From contig JAZKJV010010745.1 of NCBI GenBank assembly GCA_037367405.1, positions 620,001 through 684,000 on the forward strand: a stretch of DNA of 64,000 nt. The letters are read 5' to 3'. The translations under genes and the position numbers were made by a program. Position 1 is the stretch's first letter. The number at the start of each line of letters is the position of its first letter. The DNA comes from Ottelia alismoides (Eukaryota; Streptophyta; Magnoliopsida; Alismatales; Hydrocharitaceae). Of the stretch, positions 20,709-32,954 are shown piece after piece. A model generated the notes under the pieces. That model saw only the letters and a list, made by a program, of their open reading frames with translations. It was not told where the DNA came from and ran no database searches.

Positions 20709-23029
20709 TGGCAACGGATTTTGTATGATTTTGTGTGGTTATTTGTTCATTTATTTGATTCTTTGTTCATGTCCTTCATTTATTTATTTGTGTGATTTTT
20801 ATTTTTATTTTTATTTGATATTATTGATTGACTGCTCTGACCACCTCTTTCTTTTTGTCTTTGATGCGAGGGACCGCCAAGCGAAGGAGGACCTCCTAGG
20901 AGGACCTATGCACCCAAGCGAGGCGGTGTTGGCTTTTCTATGCCAAGCCAACAGGGGAGAGCATCCATGACACATGAAGGAGAATTTTTGAAGACAGTCT
21001 CCATTTTCATGCATTTTATTTTATTTTAATATGTACATTTATGTGAGAGAGTGACCCTTAGAATTTTGTAATAATACAGGACTCTCACAGGTACACTTCT
21101 ACTCCCGAGGTCCATTGCCTGAGGGATTGTTCCCTTGGGGGCCTCGATGATTTTGACTCTTTTTCTCTTCTTTTATTTTATTATTTTGTGTGAATGAGCC
21201 CTTAGCTGTAGGAATTGCTTGCTCGTAGAGTTAGGTCCAAACACCCTAATTGATTTGCATGTACCTATAGTTCGCTTTGGACCTAGATCAAACTCTAAAC
21301 AGCCGCTCATTTATCTCTTAGCCTTTGTGCCACAGCGAGCCCCGCAAAGCGCTTTCTCCTAAGCTCAAGTGTGTTGAGCACAGAGGAGGGGTGAGCCAAG
21401 ACCGGACTTTTTGAGGCTAAAGATGAATGAGCGACTTGTGGTGCTTCACGATAATAGCAATTTCGGTACCTAGGGCGATTTCTTAGGTTTGCATTTGCAT
21501 ATAGCATAGGTTTCAAATTCTGTTCTGCATCCCTCATGGAGAGAGCTGGGAGGCACTGTAAGTCTTCTTACTTAGCATGCATCATTGATTTCCGACTTGC
21601 ATGGCTTTTCTAATCTTCTCCCTCTGATTTTACCAACCTAGGATGCTTAATGGAAATTGGAACCTCGATAGGCACGTGCATTGAAAATACCCAAAAAAAG
21701 TGATAACTTAAATAAAATCGGGACTGCTAACTCTATTGGACTTAAAAATAAAAACGTAATGGATTCCTTGTCTTGGGGAGAGCAACCCCCTCATTGTATG
21801 CGTTTTAAATGCTCACGTACACACTAAGGAGTAGAGCCCAAAATCCCATCAAGCCTCCTAAGTGATTGTACAATTTTTGTGATTTTCACCTAACTCTAAA
21901 ATTGAAAAGATACATGACCGTCACCTGATGGTCTTCACCGTGTTGAGTAGTTGAATTGGGGGTTTTTGCCTTGTGTATTGATTGCCACTTGGAGTTCGTT
22001 GTGTTTTTCACTCATTATTAGAGTAGTCGGTCCCGCCCGTGTGAGTCATGCATTTTTATCTTTGAGTCTCTCTACCCCTCTTATGCATATATCTCTTCAT
22101 CATGCATCGAGTCGTGATATTGGCGCTTGATCTCAATCATTCTTCGCCAAGTCCTTTGTTTCCCGCTTCTTCTCCATCTTCTATGTATCCATCGTACTAT
22201 CTTCTCTGGTTCGAGGAGAGACCGCTCTTCGGACCGCAATTTTGACGGTGTTCCCGCCTTGTGTGGAACACCTAATTTTGTCTATGTACCGATCTTCTCA
22301 CCCGCCCTCCTCGTTCCCTCTGTATCACCTTTCTACCACCCATGATATTGGCACGCCCGCTCAATCAGCTTCTCCACCCCTTTGTGTACCCTTCTTATTC
22401 ATCTTCCTCGTGTCCCCCGTATCATCTCTCCCTTTACCCGGGAATGTTGTGCATATTGATAAGGCTCGCATCGAGGATTATTTATACAGATTATTAGTGT
22501 AAGTCGGGCCTATGATGTTGAGGTTGCTGAGATTTGTTTGGTGGATTTGTTTTTGATACATGTATATGGGCTTCTTGAGGATTTTTGCTGATGCACAGAG
22601 CATAGGTGTGATGCATTATTGAGGAATTTTAGTTCTCGCACACCGGATTAAGGATGTGATGTGATGCGATCACTCGATGAAGATTTCATGAGCATTGATT
22701 GATCTACCTCTTTGAGGTTCCACCCATCTTGGTTTTGAGGAATGACTGATTATTCTAATTTGGACTTCTTGATAAGGGTGTGCGAATCCTACATGATCTC
22801 TCATTTTCTTGATTGACCCATCCTTAATCTCCTGACTCTCTGATCCACCCTGGCACTTAGAGGATTCCTGACTATTTTTTGTGCCATCTCAGCTGACTGG
22901 ATTGACCCAAGGGATGTTTGGTGAATGACATGATTATTCGCTCCCTTGCATGATCTTATGCCCTCCAAATGATTGAATGATTTATTGCTTTTGAGGACCT
23001 GAGATGACTTACCAGCATTTCCATGACCT

Positions 23030-24170
23030 ACATTGATCTAGCTCGCAGTGCTCCCCGAGGACTAGCTGCGGGAGAATGCGACAATTTCTAGGACTGCGGT
23101 TTCATTCATTGCTTGGGTCACCATTGTGATAGGACCTGAAACCGAGTCAGATACTACTCTTGATTGGCCTCCACCTGGTGATTGTGTACCTGACCTGTCA
23201 GTACACGAGGCCAATGCACTAGACTCATCTGAGTCCGCTCACCTTGACGGTCCTCGCAAGGCAGAGCTCCACTTTTCTGATTATTCCATGCTTAGTTCAT
23301 AGCTCTCCGAGGGTTCTCTACGAGAGGATATGACACATTGTATCTCTCGTGGTCTCTTCTGCGGGTAGATGATCTGTCGTCTACCGAGGCCACAATTTCT
23401 GTGGATCCGTCTGATGGATCCGGCTCCTTTGAGCCCTGGTCTCTCCTTGATGACCCTCGCAAGGTAGAGGCACTTTCTGACTATTCCTTGCCTAGATTGC
23501 ACCACTCTCCGAGGACTATCTGCGAGAGATTGCGACACTCTATTCACGCTCGATTCCACCTTGCTGATTGTGTCTCCGATGTGTGGAGCACGGAATCGAG
23601 TCGTCTAATATACATGATTTTTGGTCCAATCTTGAGTTGCATATCCGATCTGCGGATCATGGGACCCATCTGATTAGACTCCTTTGAGTCTGCTCACCTT
23701 GACGGTCCTCGCAAGGTGGAGCTTCTGGTATCTGCTATTCCCATGACTAGTTGGCAGCCCGCTCCCCGAGGGTTATTTGCGGGACACTGCCACACTTTCT
23801 TGATTTGACTATCTCTTCTGCTGGTAGCCGATCTGTCGCCTACCGAGACCGTTTCTATGATCCGTCTGATGGATCAAGCTCCTTTGAGCCTGCTCTCCTT
23901 GACGACCCTCGGAAGGGTGAGCTTCTGTTCTGATTATTCATTGCCTAGCATGTGCTACTCCCCGAGGGTTATCTGCGGGAGAGTACATCATTTTCTGGGT
24001 ACTCGGCTTCATTTCTGGTGTCTCCTGTTTGTTGGATCACGAAGCCGGGTCTTCTGACTTTGTACTCGGTCTCCTCCCTGGTTGTGCCTCCTGTCTGTTG
24101 GAGCACGGAGCCGAATCTTCTGATTATACTCTGATTCTTCTCACCTTGAGGACCCTCGCAGGGTTGAGCC
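23030..24170 (+). repeat. Diverged tandem repeat array with a conserved hairpin
   Basis: About five units of roughly 200-250 bp share the blocks CTCGCAAGG-GAGCT, TGATTATTCC-TGCCTAG, CTC(C/T)CCGAGG-CTGCG(G/A)GAG and TCTGATGGATC-GCTCCTTTGAGCC. Anchor positions for the CCTCGC/CCTCGG block are about 23235, 23454, 23707, 23908 and 24150. The short hairpin lies at 23051-23074, 23303-23326, 23505-23528, 23762-23785 and 23958-23981. No long frame runs through the array, so it is not a protein repeat. Confidence 0.75.
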
Positions 24171-24632
24171 ATGGCTTGCGGTATTCGGTGTGTACTTATG
24201 ATCTTTCTACCTCACCATCATCGGGTACCATGGTGTCTCATATCATCTATCTTCCATATCTGCTTGAGACATGATTGACCGGAGGAGTCTGTACTGCTCT
24301 TTCTTCCTCCCGGTCTTACGGTATCGGCTTTGTTCCCTCATGTTGACCATATGAGCCGATTGACTGCTTCATGCTACCGGACCCGATATCTAACCTTTCG
24401 ATCTGTTGACTCCGGTAGCTGACACCCACTTGATTGCAGATTCGGGTGTGTTTTCACCTTCTGATTGTGTCCTCGTTCTCACAGGGAGACGACGACGAGA
24501 GCACGGTAGTCGCTTATCAGATACCGTCCTGTACTTCACTAGTTTATTCACCACTTGTATATACGTGTGCCTTGTTCATTCTTTCTCCCGCATGTTATGT
24601 ATGCCCTAGATCTATAGCCATATCTTTGTGTC

Positions 24633-25165
24633 TACACTTAGGACGTACCTTGTCCTAAGTGTAGGGGGGTACACACCGAGTTGTTCTTGCGTCGTTCAGT
24701 TTCGTCACTCCTGTTGTTGCCTATACTTAGGGATATCTCACCCTAAGTATAGGGGGAGTGATGCGTATATTCTACACAATCTTTTCATCAATCTATATAT
24801 ATGTCTTCTTTTCTTCTTTTCTTCTTTTCTTCTTTTCCTTTTCTATCTTCTGTATCTAAATAAAAGGTGTCGCCCCTTTGTGTCAGTTTTCTGTACTTAG
24901 GACGTACTTTGTCCTAAGTATAGGGGGGTGCACCCTTGATTTGTTAAATCTTTGATCTGTTTATCCCCACCCTTGACCCTCCCTGCTTTGTGTACAGTCT
25001 GCTATACTTAGGATTACTTAATCCTAAGTATAGGGGGGACGGTCAACTTCTCATTCGTTTATTTCTTATTCGTATATTCTTTAGACATGTCTATACTCAG
25101 TACGAGTTATGTCTTCTCTTTTCTTTTCCGATCTATGAGGACATAGCTCAAGCTAAGTATAGGGG
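24633..25165 (+). repeat. Array of stem-loop plus polypurine-tract-like units (element 2)
   Basis: Five occurrences of CTAAG(T)(A/G)TAGGGGGG-type sequence lie within 530 bp; four follow a perfect stem. Arms: 24633-24644/24652-24663 (12 bp), 24722-24732/24741-24751 (11 bp), 24894-24903/24911-24920 (10 bp) and 25003-25014/25021-25032 (12 bp). The fifth (about 25150-25167) lacks an adjacent left arm. Each 3' arm leads straight into TAGGGGG or GGGGGG, matching the element's own tract AAGTATAGGGGGG at 27178-27190. Confidence 0.9.
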
Positions 25166-25317
25166 GGTCGTATATACTATGTATATACTTTAGCCATAAC
25201 TCGTACTTTCGTATTTTACTAATAAATATGGCTAATAATTCTTTAAATTCATTAAAAACCCTTCATAAAAAGATGGGATTATTCCTCAAATTCTTTTGTA
25301 TATACTGATTAATAAAT

Positions 25318-25678
25318 CAGGTGAAAATATTTTTTGCAAAATGTTTGAAAAATAGTTTGAAAAGTATTGTGAACATTTATTGAAAACTGTTTTGAAAACG
25401 TTTTGTTACATGTTTTCAACCTTTGTAAAAATATGTGGTTTGTAAAAATTTATTTTCTTTGTGTGAAATAAAATGTTTGAAAAATGATTTGCAAATGGTT
25501 TGAAAATTGATTGCAAAAATATTTTGAAAATCTATATATACTGTTTTGAAAAACCTTTGCAAAATGATTTTCAAATGTGTGTACATGCTTGTAAAAATAT
25601 TTGTAAAAATTATTTTGGACTATAGTTTTCAAAAATTGTTTGAAAAATTTGTGTCAAATAAATTTGAGGGATAGTCAC

Positions 25679-25716
<38 letters not shown>

Positions 25717-25765
25717 GAAAGAAAGAAAATAAATAAATAAATAAATAAATAAAAATAAACACAAT
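25318..25765 (+). repeat. TTTGAAAA-type degenerate repeat and microsatellites
   Basis: From about 25318 to 25660 the octamers TTTGAAAA, TTTGCAAA and TTTGTAAA recur every 10-30 bases. Then follow an (AAT)n tract from 25681, a short (GAAA)n and an (AAAT)n tract to about 25755. Confidence 0.8.
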
Positions 25766-27177
25766 TCTTTAATAAGTGTACATACATACCTATAAACAAA
25801 AACTAAATTGTAAATTCGTAATTCTTGTAAAATAAAGCTGCGCGTCCGTGTAAATAATTGTACCTATTTTCTACATTGAGTGCCAAACTTATTTTATTTG
25901 CAAAAATTCTTTGTGTAAAAATTCTTCTCTTTGTTTTCAAATTCATTGAAAAATTGCATTATTATTTGCATATTTGTAAATAGCATTTGCATTGCATTCA
26001 TCTTCTTTGATTGAGCTTGATAATTGAACTAGTCCAATAAAGTCGAAGATTGGAGCTTGGTTGGACCTTACTGCACCTAACTGCACTGGAACCTTGTGGG
26101 AACTAGGTTTAAGGTACTTCAGGTCTATTCAGACTTAATTCTTTGAGAAATCAGGGCTGGGTTCAAGTCACCTCAGTGGACTAACTAGAACTTTTCGAAA
26201 CACATGTATGACTCTTGCCGACCGTGACCTAACTTGGACACTTGCACCTTTCACTTGGCTCAACTCTGTTGGAGTGGTGAGGGGATTGGATTTGCCAGTC
26301 TGAGACGCACACGGGTGGAAACATTCGTCCTCGTCTAGGGAGGGAAGTGCACCCCAACCTGGTCCAATAGCCATGACGTCTAAAGACAGGAGATTGTGGG
26401 TTGCAATAATGCTTCAAAAGAGGGATAGTCTTCTGGCTCAAGAGGAAAAACTCCTTATGTAAATGCTGCTGTAAATAGTATGTTGAAAAAAAAAAGAGAA
26501 AGAAAAACTCCAAAAAAGTGGACAGGCTTGTAAAATAAAAAAATAAAGTGTCTGCCGGAGTATGTATATATGTTGTATAGAAAATAAGCAAGCTTGAGCA
26601 TCAAAGTTATACCATGTGAGCCTGCAGCTGGATGACTTGACTACACTGGTCTTGCATCACAGGATAGGTAGCTACACTGGCTACCGTCCATTCTTTTCTC
26701 TACCTCCTCTTCTTGAGTTGGATGCCACTTGAACTTAGAAGGGAATACCCCGCTCCTCGAGGAAAGAGCTGTTGGATTAGGGAATCATTGGGTTGTCATT
26801 CTGGAGAAGTCAATCTCTTTGTCATTTCAGTTGGGGAGAGCCACCATCACTTACACTGTACAAGTCAGCTTCATAGTCATAAGGGTTTGCGTATGATGTA
26901 GGCTAGTTCTGACCTGGCTATTGAGGTGATTTGAACCAAGTTCTGTGACTCTCGAAGGCTGTTGTGTTTTAAATTTGGTTCCCTACCAGGTTCCACACAC
27001 ATTTTCACACCAAGGTCTAACCTGAGCTCCAAACTTTGATTTTGTACAGACAAGTTTAATAATCATGATCAATTCAATTTATTCATTGAATTCTTTATTT
27101 TTGCTTTTTCTTTTCTTCTTATTCTTTGTTCTTTTTGGTACTTATTGCATAAGTAGTTGCTAGGGACTAGCAAATGC

Positions 27178-27190
27178 AAGTATAGGGGGG
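27178..27190 (+). promoter_or_regulatory. Polypurine tract of element 2
   Basis: AAGTATAGGGGGG directly abuts TGATGAATC of the 3' LTR. It is preceded by a short perfect stem TTGCTAG/CTAGCAA (27157-27163, 27167-27173), so the functional tract also has an upstream hairpin. Confidence 0.88.
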
Positions 27191-30100
27191 TGATGAATCT
27201 CCATTTCATCACCTTTATTCTATCATTTTGGCCTTAAAAACCCCAGCAAATGCATGTAAATAACATCAATCTGTACATAGAAGCATTCATTATTCATTGT
27301 ATTAATTGTATATAAAATAAGGTTTTTTATGCCAAAATTATAGAATAAAGAGAAGAAAAGAAAAAGGAATAAAATATTGCAAATATTTTATGACCCTAAC
27401 CCCGAGACCAAGGCCAGCATGGAATTGGTCGACAAGGAATAAAGTAGGGGGAGATAAGGGCAGTATACAATAAATACCTCATTTATTCATTCATTCATTT
27501 ATGCATTTTTGGCACCTATTTTGTACATAATTATTTATTCGTCAAATAAAGAAACTTTGTTCATAAAAGTTGTAGATAATAATGTAAATAAAAATACAAA
27601 ATTGAGTTTGTGTAAAAATAATACACAGTGTACATTTTATACCCATAATAAAAAGCCAAAATCTCAACTTCACAGACCCACATCTTGCAAATAAAAACTC
27701 CAAATCACCCAAACTCACCTTTAATTGTATATAGCATTTCATAAACTATTTTATAAAATTGGTTTCATAATTTTTGGAGTCCATCTGTGGAAGTTAGGTT
27801 TTTGGCCCTTCTTGTGCATAATACCTGATTAAAATATTCATTTTATTCAATATTCATTATTTTTATAAATTCATATTTTTAGAATTTTGTAGATAATGTA
27901 TATAATTCATGTACATATTGACATTAGAATAAAACCAAAAATAATTTGTAAAATAAAATAAGTCTATGTAATATATAGACAAAATACCTATGTGAAGTAT
28001 GTACATAAATAAAAAGGGGAAAACATTCTTTAAGTATTTTATTCTTTCATATTTTTAAGTACATATTAAATATAATTCATTAAAAATACAAATCAAAAAT
28101 AAAAAAACCAAGAAAATACATCAAATAAATAAAGTATATACATTATATAGGTAAAATACCTATAAGTATACCTACTTATATATGCACCTATTTATTTAAA
28201 TATGTAAATAAACTCATAAAAATTAAACAAAAATAGATCTATATCACAAAAATAAGTTATAAATTTATAAAATAAGAAAATAAAATAATAAAATAAAAAT
28301 ACACAAAATAAAAATAAATACTTATAAATATACTTATAAATACATTATTAAAATAAACTCATAAAAAATACATTAAAAAAATAAATAAAAATCATAAATA
28401 AATACTACATTAATTAATAAACATTTTTTATTTTATAAGCAAAAATTAATTAATTCATTTACTATGTCTAATAATTGAGTCAAATTCGGGCTGACATGGA
28501 CCAATCACAGCCCTGCCAATGTTGACCGCAGTCAACTGTCCCCTCAGCTGCAGCCCGTCAAATCTGTTCAGACATGGCGTTTTCTCCAAATTTTTCCAAT
28601 CGACCCGTCGCTCCAATGACATCGGTCCCTTCACGAAAATTACTCCCAAAACAACCCTTATACACGCCCATAGCTTGTTTCCCTTGTATATAGCTTGGAT
28701 TTCTTATTTTTGGCCGGTCAATAAGGGCTCTCCATTATGTTCAAAAATAAATCAGCCTCCAGCCCGTCAGATCTGTCAGACCCCCCATCTTCTCCCATTT
28801 TTCCCGGGTGCCCCGTCCATCAATCGCCTTTGCTTCCTTCACAAGAAATGCTCATGGTACATTGTACATACACGCCCCCATGTTAGATCTAATGTATATA
28901 TCACTGATTCCTTATTATTTACCAGTCAATAAGGGCACATACACATGTTTATAAATAAGTTCCCCCTCCTCCTTGGTCGAATTTGGCCAACTTACTTCCC
29001 CCAAAACACCTTGAATCCGGTTCTAGATGAGCCCTTGTGACAGGAGGAGCTCCATAGCACTGCGAATCGGCCGGAGGAGGAAGAAATTTTGTCGCGGTGG
29101 CGCTCCGGCGGCCACCCTGCTCCCTGGCGGCCCCCAGGTATAAGAGCTGCGTTTTTATATTTCTAGGTAGATTTCGATTCTAGCATTTTAGTCATGCAAT
29201 TAGTTTTAGGTTTCGTTTATTAGTTTAGCGTAGTTTAGGCGATTCGTAGTTCGCCGGAGCTTTGCTCCGGCGAGCTTTTCACAGTGCCCTCACCGTGTTC
29301 CGACCACCTTTTCACCTCCATTTCTATACCCCTTCATTTCCCTACGCCCCAGGCACCTCCGTTCACCCAGATCTCCACCAGATCTGGAGATCAGATCTCC
29401 TCTTCCGCCTCTCGCCGGAGGTCACCGCCCCGCACCCCCTTTCGCTCATTTAGACCCAAATAAGGCCCCCAGCCCTTTGTTTTTGTGCGCTGAGCTTTCT
29501 TGCAGGTGCTGGAGGCCAAAGGACCCTCGTTGGGGTCGATTCGATTCTTCTGCAGGTACCTGGAGCTCGCCATCTTCATCGACCTCGCTGGACCGTTCCG
29601 GTGAGCCTCCGGCTCCCCTGAGTGCTCCAGTCGACAGAGTCGAGCCCCAGGAAGCTATTTGGACCATCAGATACCCGAGGGAGCGCCGGACGAGAGAGCA
29701 GCACCGGATCGAAGGTCGGGGAAGGGGGAGTTCCTCCCTGTTCTTCGTGCCTTCGCCTTCACCGTCCGATCGTGGTCCCAGCCCAGTTCAGATCCCAGCC
29801 GTTGGATGGAGCTCTGCATTCACCGTCAGATCACGTGGCTGATCTAATCTCAGCCCTCCATCAGCGAAGCGTCATCGGACGAGGAGGTGGCGACGCGTGT
29901 CAAGTGGAGAAGGCTAAACCGTTGGATCGCGCGCCTTGTGGGGGTAATTTGCATATCCAGCCCTCGCTTTTTTTGTATTTATTATTTAATTCTGTAAATA
30001 TTTCTGCACGTTATAAAATAATTGTATATTTTGCAGTAGGACCCCTGAGTTTCTTGAAATTACATTTAGGTCCTTCTGCGCCTCACGTGCAGTCCCACGT

Positions 30101-31113
30101 GAGGCGCGTGAAAATTGCATGTAACCCCTGGCGATTTTTGAATATTGTGAAATAGTTCTAAAAGTTTAAATAAATGTTTATTTCTATTGGAATTTTTGCA
30201 CTACTGCCCCTGTAATTTATTATATTTGCAAAAATACCCCTGCTAGGCTGTTTGAATTTTGTTGCTTTTATCTATTTATTAAAAATACCTAGATGGCTTC
30301 TAAAAATCCACAAAAATTAGGAAAGGTGCTCCATGCCATGCTTGTTCACGCCCATATTTTATTTCGCATTTTTTTGCATTTTTCCTAATTATTAAAAATG
30401 AAATAGAAGCCATTTTTGCACTGTCTAAATTAGAAAATACAAAAAAATTAGAAAAATATTTTTGAAAAATTCCAAAAAAAATTATATATGGTATATTTAT
30501 ACATATATTGAGTCCAGAAATTGAAAAACCCTAAAAATATGAAAAAGAAAAATAAAAAAAATCAGAAAGCTCCAAAATCTAACAAAAATTAGAAAAATAT
30601 TAAAAAGCAAAAAAAAATTTATATCTATATATATTTTAAGCATTTATATCTATATATATCTATATACTATATTACTCCTCTCTCTCTCTTCTTATATATA
30701 TATATCTCTTTATACATATCTTTATATATATATTTATTTATATAACTAAAAATATAAAAAGAAAATATAAAATATAAAACAACATAAAAATTATAAAAAC
30801 AAAAATATAAAAAAATATATATAAAATCCAAAACCCACAGAAACAATAAATGGACATGAACAATGGATTGAATAAATGATACATCACATACATTCCCTTT
30901 GCCTCCCAGTGTTCGACCTCTACCTGTACTTACACCTATACACATTTACATGTAGAGTTATAATAAATTTTAACTCCACATTTTTGGATATTCATTGCAT
31001 ATATTTATTGTGGGTTAATTGTTGATCGATCTGGGGATCTTTAAGTGGTCAATTCAGCGACTTGATTTCTCGCCTCGTGAGATATCTAGACCCTTGATTT
31101 TCCCCAGTCATCA
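27191..31113 (+). mobile_element. Element 2, 3' LTR
   Basis: Aligns over its full length with 16771-20689, offset 10420-10422 bases. Differences are mostly transitions plus a few single-base or short simple-sequence indels. One indel near 29968 joins frames, so a 177-codon frame (29622-30155) is open here but split in the 5' LTR, which argues against coding. Confidence 0.92.
28950..28957 (+). promoter_or_regulatory. TATA box, element 2 3' LTR
   Basis: TATAAATA identical to the 5' LTR. In a 3' LTR it could drive read-through transcription into the downstream DNA towards the phospholipase gene about 4 kb away, on the same strand. Confidence 0.55.
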
Positions 31114-31118
31114 AGGAT
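31114..31118. repeat. Target site duplication of element 2 (right)
   Basis: AGGAT directly after the terminal TCATCA, identical to 16766-16770. Confidence 0.95.
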
Positions 31119-31966
31119 TCAAATGCAATTTGACTCAACTGGACAAGATGTGAATTTTTTAGCGATATTTTATGTATAGAAAACATCAGTTTATTTGATT
31201 TTATATAGACAAATAAATGCATGAAAAAGATCAAACATGATGTGAAACGATGCAATGGACTCAAATGATTTTTTTGGTATTTTTGTGGATAGAGTTTAAT
31301 GTTAAAATAAATTAGGGAAGTGGATTATATACAAGTGGGTTGGGTTAGTAAGCTCAAGTCAAAACTGATATATTTAATTGCTTTTCTGATTTTTTGGATT
31401 TTGATTTCTATGCAATTGGTTAAAATATGAAATAAAATAAAGAAATGAAAAATAAAATAATCAAAATGAGTGAAATATGCACATGAAAATGCACAGTTAG
31501 GTCTCAAAATCCAATTTTCATAAACAGACTCTGATTCTTTTGAATTTGATCTTTATTTATAGATATTTGAACGTACATTTATTCAAAAGTGAGTATAGTT
31601 CATTTGGACACCGTATGAGAGAGATATCAACGTTGGCGGATTTTTATATTGTAATTAGGTTTTGAGTTTATTTCAAATATATATAAGTTACTATTTTTTT
31701 AGGATTTTTCATGGAATAAGGTTAGTGATATGTACACCATGGAGTTAATTTCATATCGATTGGAGTTAACATGAATTAATTAAAAATACATGAATTTATG
31801 TGAAAATGTACATATGAATATGAATACAGAAATAAATGCTAATTCATGCAAATTAATTATAAGTGTATGAAAGTTAATTTTATGACACTAATAGATGAAT
31901 GCACCTAATTTCTCAAGACAAAGCTCTATTTTCAACTAATTAGAGCGATGAATCACAGATTCATCA
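31119..31966 (-). mobile_element. Decayed element-1-like LTR, second part
   Basis: Continues the LTR interrupted at 16770 and ends GATGAATCACAGATTCATCA at 31966, matching the end of the element 1 LTR (GATGAATACGAGATTCATCA). It is followed by TGCACCTCTCACATACTTG, which read backwards resembles a decayed polypurine tract. Confidence 0.55.
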
Positions 31967-32800
31967 TGCACCTCTCACATACTTGAAAGAGAGAGAGAGA
32001 GAGTTCTTTGAGGCATATTATTGATTTTTTTCTTTGTGACCTCTGACTCTCTTTGCTTTCCCCTACTAAGAAAAGTTTCGAAATCTACTATATCTCAAAT
32101 CTAAGTAACATTACAAAACAATTAACTTACATAATTTTTACATTACCTAAACGTGTTCTGATTTATTTTCTTATACACATGAAATCAAATTTTATTATTT
32201 CACTTTTTGAACCAAAATATTTTAGCATCAAATAACATACACACGATTTTGAATAACATATATCTATTTTTTGCATCATAATAACCTCTGCATGCTATTG
32301 AAATATCACATTCTAAAAACTAATCTTCAAAATAAAAACAAATAAAGAAAATAACGGGAAAGGATGTGTATGTTGGATGAATAAAAAACATCAAAAAGTC
32401 GCTGCAACAACAAGAGCCTTAACCAGAGCAATTTCTACATCATGCAAGATAGCTAGAAGAACAAGAAGAGACTATTCGTGTGAGTCTTTTGGGAAGAGGG
32501 TGTTAGGTTGTTAAATAGGCATGAGTAATGTATCTCGACGAATGCTTTATCGATCGACAAACACTTGGTCGAGAGCCATGCACAAATGATCTAAGTGCAG
32601 TGAAGATTACATGATTTTGGAGGAGATTTTCGACATTTTTTTAGTATGGAAAATCAACAAATGATTCACGGCCTGTTCTCTGATTGGGAATAATTTTTAT
32701 TAGATGTCGTGCTAAATTAATGCTCCCACCTCTACGTCTGGTAAGAAAATTACTACCTCCCCCCTCACGAAAACAAAAACATAAAAAACAATAATAAAAA
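31967..32800. other. Unassigned AT-rich DNA upstream of the PLA2-like gene
   Basis: An AG microsatellite lies at about 31988-32003. The rest has only short frames without recognisable domains. The left part may be internal DNA of the decayed element; the last few hundred bases should include the promoter of the gene at 32955. Confidence 0.35.
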
Positions 32801-32801
32801 A

Positions 32802-32809
32802 TATAAATA
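32802..32809 (+). promoter_or_regulatory. Putative TATA box of the PLA2-like gene
   Basis: TATAAATA about 150 bp before the start codon, followed by a leader that is strongly C-rich and nearly free of G. Spacing allows a 5' UTR of about 115-125 bases. Assigned by position only. Confidence 0.45.
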
Positions 32810-32954
32810 AACACAAGAATTTACATAATCCAAAACCCTCCACACCTCCAGCACCACCACTGCCCTGCCCTCCCTCACCACCACACCGACCCAAAGCACC
32901 CTCCTCCTTCCCACTTAAAACCATCAACACCCCCACTACCCTCAACCACATGAC

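Larger units (their letters stand above)
20690..27190 (+). mobile_element. Element 2 internal region, non-coding
   Basis: The 6.5-kb region starts with the primer site and ends with the polypurine tract. Short frames only. Distinct blocks are a unique leader (20710-23030), a diverged minisatellite with covarying hairpins (23030-24170), a polypurine stem-loop array (24633-25165), an AT-rich TTTGAAAA-type tract with microsatellites (25318-25765) and a unique 3' part (25766-27150). Confidence 0.88.
16771..31113 (+). mobile_element. Element 2: complete non-autonomous LTR retrotransposon (LARD type)
   Basis: A 14,343-bp element with LTRs of 3919 and 3923 bp, a tRNA-Asp primer site, a 6.5-kb internal region, a polypurine tract and perfect AGGAT target duplications. 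By eye roughly 30-40 differences separate the LTRs over 3.9 kb, so the insertion is recent. No internal frame exceeds about 90 codons and none resembles gag or pol, which fits the large retrotransposon derivative (LARD) class. Mobilisation must have used proteins supplied in trans, presumably from an Athila/Tat-like gypsy element, given the primer site and LTR ends. Confidence 0.92.

Noticed and set aside
23030..24170. CRISPR-like array
   Set aside because: Units are 200-250 bp, diverged and within a plant LTR element; there are no uniform short repeats with unique spacers.
29622..30155. 177-codon frame in the element 2 3' LTR and its partner at 19201-19575
   Set aside because: The frame is open only in one LTR; an indel splits it in the other, there is no domain, and the GC-rich island opens frames in several phases.
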